64,000 nucleotides of DNA from Rhynochetos jubatus. Its lineage: Eukaryota > Chordata > Aves > Eurypygiformes > Rhynochetidae. The stretch is from positions 103,451,086 to 103,515,085 of the forward strand of contig CM050650.1 of assembly GCA_027574665.1 (NCBI GenBank). The letters run 5' to 3'. The translations under genes and the position numbers were made by a program. Position 1 is the stretch's first letter. Each line of letters begins with the position of its first letter. Below, piece by piece: positions 60,001 to 64,000 of this stretch. The notes beneath the pieces are model-generated. The model ran no database searches. It was given only the letters and a program-made list of their open reading frames with translations, and had not been told where the DNA came from.

Positions 60001-61336
60001 GTCACTCGGATATAGAGTGAGTGGGAAAGAGGAATAAGGTAAGAGGCAGCAGTCCAAAAAAGCGTTCCTGCTTAGAAGTTTCTAGGAATCTTGCATCACA
60101 GCCTCCCTTTTCTTGCATTCCTCCAGTTTGCAAAGACACAAGCCTCCAAATCTGACATGCCCTGCTGCTCTTATCTGAAAGCTGCCCCTTCCTCCAGCCT
60201 CAGAACTCCCATTTACCAAAACCCCCAAATATAGCTCTCCTTCATTCCTGACCACTCCAGATCCTAATCCTTAGTGCTTCCTAGAATCCTCTTAATTCCC
60301 AGCTCACAGTCGTCCTGCTCAAGATCTTCCAAAACACCATCACAGAAGCCAGCATTTGGGCACTTGTCCTACTTCTGTTCTCTGCAGATTTCAGCAGTAC
60401 CCTTAACACCCCTGTCTGTCAGCAGAGCCCAGCTACCCCTGCTACAGCCACCTAATCCTACTCCCTCACTGGGGACATTGGCTTCCACAAAAGTATAAAC
60501 TATTATTGTCCACGCTTCACCAAAACTGAAATTTAAGAGTAGAATAGGGAAAAATAATTGCTGGAAAATATCTGTTACTTTAGCCCTACGAGCAACAAGA
60601 TGTGCTAAGAAAATGAAAATAGAAAATAAAGATAACATATTTTACCTTTTTGTCTCTGAAAAACAAATTTCCTTCTGTGTTTTGCTCTGTCTTGTAGCCA
60701 GTCTTAACAGGACTCAGTAAAAGTGTAGGAAGAAATTTAAGCTTACTTATGTTGTAATAAAAATACTGATAACATTTGTGGAGATTTCAGGAGATGGAAA
60801 AGCACATCTACACCTCCTTATCTCTCCCCCCCTTATGCCATTGTAACAGAAGACTTGTAAAAATAGACAACTTAGAACATGTTTTAGTGAAAGGAGCAAC
60901 CATGAAAGCTAATCCGATAGCTGCAATCAATTAACTAATGATAAAGGAAGGACTCCTACTTCCTCAACTTTAGCCATCTATTATTCAGCCATCTATTTCC
61001 TCCTCTGTTAACTGTGTGTGTTTAAAAGGAGTAAGATGCTTACTGTACTTTACAGACAGTAAATAACTAACTTTGGGACGGGGGGAGTGGGGTGGTTTCT
61101 TGCATTCCATTGTTTTATATACATTTTGGAAAGTTTTTATGACCGTGGATAGTGTCTGAAGCAGCCCAACGACTTCAGCATATAGTCCTGGGGTACTTGA
61201 GTCATTCCCACCAAGGTCTGTACCACAGCACCTTGCACCACTCACTTGACATCTATCACTTTGTGCAGCACTCAGCCCCTGCTCTGTCATCACTGAGTTC
61301 AGATGCTGATGAACAGCCTGGGTGTTTGTGGTGTTT

Positions 61337-61357
61337 CATAGAATCATCATAGAATGA
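61337..61357 (-). mobile_element. Possible CR1 tail trace
   Basis: catagaatcatcatagaat resembles the inverted octamer tail of CR1, without any body sequence next to it. Confidence 0.35.
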
Positions 61358-64000
61358 TGACTGAAGAGCATAGGATGCTTCCTGAAGTCTCTTCTCATCA
61401 TTGTATGACGAGCATTACCGTAAGCTAGAATTACAACACGCAGTGCTGTACTGTGACTTACGCAACCACTGCATGTTTTGCAGAAGACAAATCACTCTGT
61501 CGTTTGGGGGAAAGGTATGTATGAAAGCAAAACAACACGGTTTCATGTTTTTAGGACACCTTGAAATGCCAGATTTAGAGGCTGTCATGGTTTTACAGCT
61601 TATAGCTAAGCCAGGGTCAAACCAAAAAAAGAAACCCCCTAACTTCTCCCTATAAATTCAGATTCCTGAGCAGCAGTACTTGACAGTCAAGACAACCCTC
61701 GCGGGAACATGGGGTGTATGAGTCCTGGGAAAGGGAACTCTGTCACGCTGTTGTGGTTTTTTTTACTGTCTGTATTTTATTTTCTAATAAGTGATTGATA
61801 TCATATACTTGTTATAAACCTAATACCATTGCAGAAAAAAGTATGGATGATGCCAACAATGCAGCAAATGTCGTACATGTGCCAAGGTCATTCCTTGATC
61901 TACTCTCATTCAAAACAGTGATCACCCCCCAGAGAACCTGTTCTCTGTCAAATGTTCAGCCACCAGTGCACCCTGGGTCAAGAAGGTACCGAAAGTGAAT
62001 GAAAATATTCCCAGGCCTCTACAAGTTGCAGCAAGAAAGTCACCTTCTGACTCTGAATGGGTCTATCAGGTTTATTAAGGGAGCATCAGATATAAAGAAA
62101 GTCTTTTCCATCAAATTAATTTTTGGAATTGTAATATTCTAAAATAGTACATTTTTATTTTCATGATCATGCCTGCATTTGTCCAAAAATCTGAGAATGA
62201 ATGGGAGCATTAAAGAAAGTACAATCACCTCTGTTTAAATCAGTACATGCAATTCAGAAGTCTCATTCTGGGACAAAAAGATAAAATTCGTAAAAGAATT
62301 CATCTTGGGCACCTAAAAGGGAGGTGCATTAGGAGTAGCAAGGTAGTGTAAGTTATCAGAACCCATTTTATTGAGAGATTTGCATTTCAATGGATATTCA
62401 TTTCTCTATCTGGGTCTATCTTAACTTTGTCTTTGTAGGTACATGAAATAACTCATCGACCAGAATCTAATGATTAAGCTTAGCTAGCGGTGCCATTGTA
62501 TAGCAGCCATGAGTCCTACTGTGTCTCCGTGGATCCCTGCTGAAGTCAATAGAGCTCTGCAAAGGGGCACAGATGTGCCTGCGTGCAGCCCATTGGAGAA
62601 CCCAGAGTATAGACATTAAGTCTGATTCTGCCTTCGGAATAGCACAGTTAGTCTGGTTCTTTGAAAAAACTGAAAGTACACATAAATTTGGTGAATTTAT
62701 CTGCAGCAAAGATTTTATTTTCTAATCTTTGCCAGACTGGAGCTACTCTTTCATCATTGATAGATAAGAGAATTCGGGCCAAATTAAATTTTTAAGATTC
62801 CTATATATTTCATCATTGACCTATAGCCTTTTTTAAAAAAGGTGCCTGAAAGCTATTGAGCATTTGATTTATTACAGGAATACGTTAGGAAAGAGGTGGA
62901 GACTGCTGTTTCCGTCCTTATGAAATGCCTACTAATCACTGGTAGGAGAGAACCTTTCTCGTCAGCAAGTATTTAGGGATTTTGTACAACATGCACCAGA
63001 AGAGAATGAGAGGAGATCATCTGGAATAGTTAAAACAGTCTGGTGGTTTGATCACTCCTTGCAATGTGATGTAGTCAGGCCTGTACTCGAAATCACACAG
63101 AATGTGCATGTAATAAAAAAAATCTGATGTGGGAAATCTAAACTCAGAGCTATTGTTTGTAAGAGGTGACAGATGTGCACATATAGCTAATCCTAAAAGT
63201 CTTGTTCCAACATCCTATTTTGAGCTCGCCCTGGAGAGTAGAAAGTGAGCTGGTCAGCAACAACAAAACTCAGGCAGATGTTATGGCAAAAACTTAGAGC
63301 CATTTAAAGCATCATGTAGCAGTTCAGTAAATGGATCTGAGGATCTAAGCAGAACTGAAATACTGGATGTATGTTCCTTAGAAATGAAATATTAATAATT
63401 TTCGTCAGGAAGCTACCTCACTTCTTAATTTCTTTCATTTGCTTTTGGTATATCTACATGTACACGTGCAGAAAAACCATAATTAGGCAGAACAAATGTA
63501 GACTACAGACCATCAGGAGTCAGTAAAGCATCTAAGGATGAGCTTAATTTAAACAAACATGTAAGACCATGAAAGCCAATAGGTCTTAAGCAAATAGGCA
63601 ACCTTCTCATGCTGAAGTTGATGATACTAATGACACTAGGTAATTTCTGGGGAAACAATAGAGTGGAATTAGGATAAGTGAAAAGATACACGATTTCTGA
63701 TTTTTAACCAAAAGCATCTTAATTTTCAAATCCTTGCCTGAAGACAAGTGTTTCTACACATATAATTTATAATCTCATTTAGTTTTTATTAAAGACTAAA
63801 CAAATGAGAAAAGCAGCTCTTGATCATTTTCAAATGAAAATTAAAACTAACATATTTGTTGTAAGTAGGAATGAATAAGCACCAGAATCATATTTTCTCT
63901 TAGATCTCAGTATTTGTGCTTGTGTGACTGGCCTGAACGTTACTGCACTTTCACCGCAATCCATCACATAATTGCACCTTTCTGACAAAAGCCTGTTTTA

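Larger units (their letters stand above)
1..64000 (-). other. DLGAP2: DLGAP2 gene region (internal part of the gene, five exons plus introns)
   Basis: Five minus-strand exons at 55255-55402, 51423-51642, 31015-31364, 18982-19067 and 17338-17753 have AG acceptors and GT donors, and their phases chain without conflict (ends 0, 1, 0, 2, 1). Together they give 1,220 coding bases of a SAPAP/GKAP-family synaptic scaffold. From memory of the family, DLGAP2 fits better than DLGAP1, 3 or 4: the wording around RSRNQSYMRA, LPGCFRTRSHSYLRA and STDSLDSNKAMNLALE is DLGAP2-like. Both ends of the gene lie outside the window. The introns seen are 3.6, 20.1, 11.9 and 1.2 kb, and the one after the last exon is at least 17.3 kb. 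Confidence 0.85.
59302..64000 (-). other. Upstream DLGAP2 intron, no gene seen
   Basis: Intronic sequence to the window end. No coding exon found; the large upstream DLGAP2 coding exon must lie beyond 64000. Confidence 0.45.

Overview
This is a bird nuclear genome window. It is AT-rich intronic DNA sprinkled with CR1 LINE fragments that end in the ATTCTATG octamer, with avian-type solo LTRs and one alpharetrovirus-like provirus. The backbone is one host gene on the minus strand. Five consecutive exons at 55255-55402, 51423-51642, 31015-31364, 18982-19067 and 17338-17753 join in phase with canonical AG/GT borders. They encode the middle and the start of the C-terminal domain of a DLG-associated postsynaptic scaffold protein (SAPAP/GKAP family), best matched to DLGAP2. 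The 5' coding exons lie beyond 64000 and the last exons lie below position 1, so nearly all the rest is intron.

The most notable object is a 5,064-bp provirus at 797-5860, on the plus strand and so antisense to the host gene, inside the intron after the last exon seen. It has two 266-bp LTRs that differ at two positions, a 5-bp target duplication and a primer site matching tRNA-Phe. It carries an intact 727-codon gag, an intact protease frame, a pol with an internal deletion, and only the membrane-anchor end of env. Gag, Pro and Pol lie in three different frames, linked by two canonical -1 slippery heptamers (GGGAAAC and AAATTTA). The first is followed by a predicted H-type pseudoknot. The second is followed by a long stem enclosing two hairpins. 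The LTR, polypurine tract, Gag N-terminus and integrase look alpharetroviral. The separate pro frame is betaretrovirus-like, and the Env anchor is of the gamma/D type. This mosaic is the best candidate here for something not well described.

By region: 1-796 is intron with a CR1 tail. 797-5860 is the provirus. 5866-17337 is intron with one CR1. 17338-19067 holds two coding exons. 19068-31014 is intron with a CR1 interrupted by an LTR fragment, a roughly 770-bp solo LTR and a cluster of POU-type octamers. 31015-31364 is an exon. 31365-51422 is a 20-kb intron with four CR1 or LTR relics. 51423-55402 holds two exons. 55403-64000 is upstream intron with a roughly 930-bp CR1.

The host exons carry GK-binding repeats (SYxRA motifs), a PPPVPP proline motif, dynein-light-chain-type GIQV motifs and the start of the GKAP domain. 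This is consistent with a scaffold linking PSD-95-type MAGUKs to Shank and dynein at synapses. No tRNA, rRNA, CRISPR or independent protein-coding gene was found.
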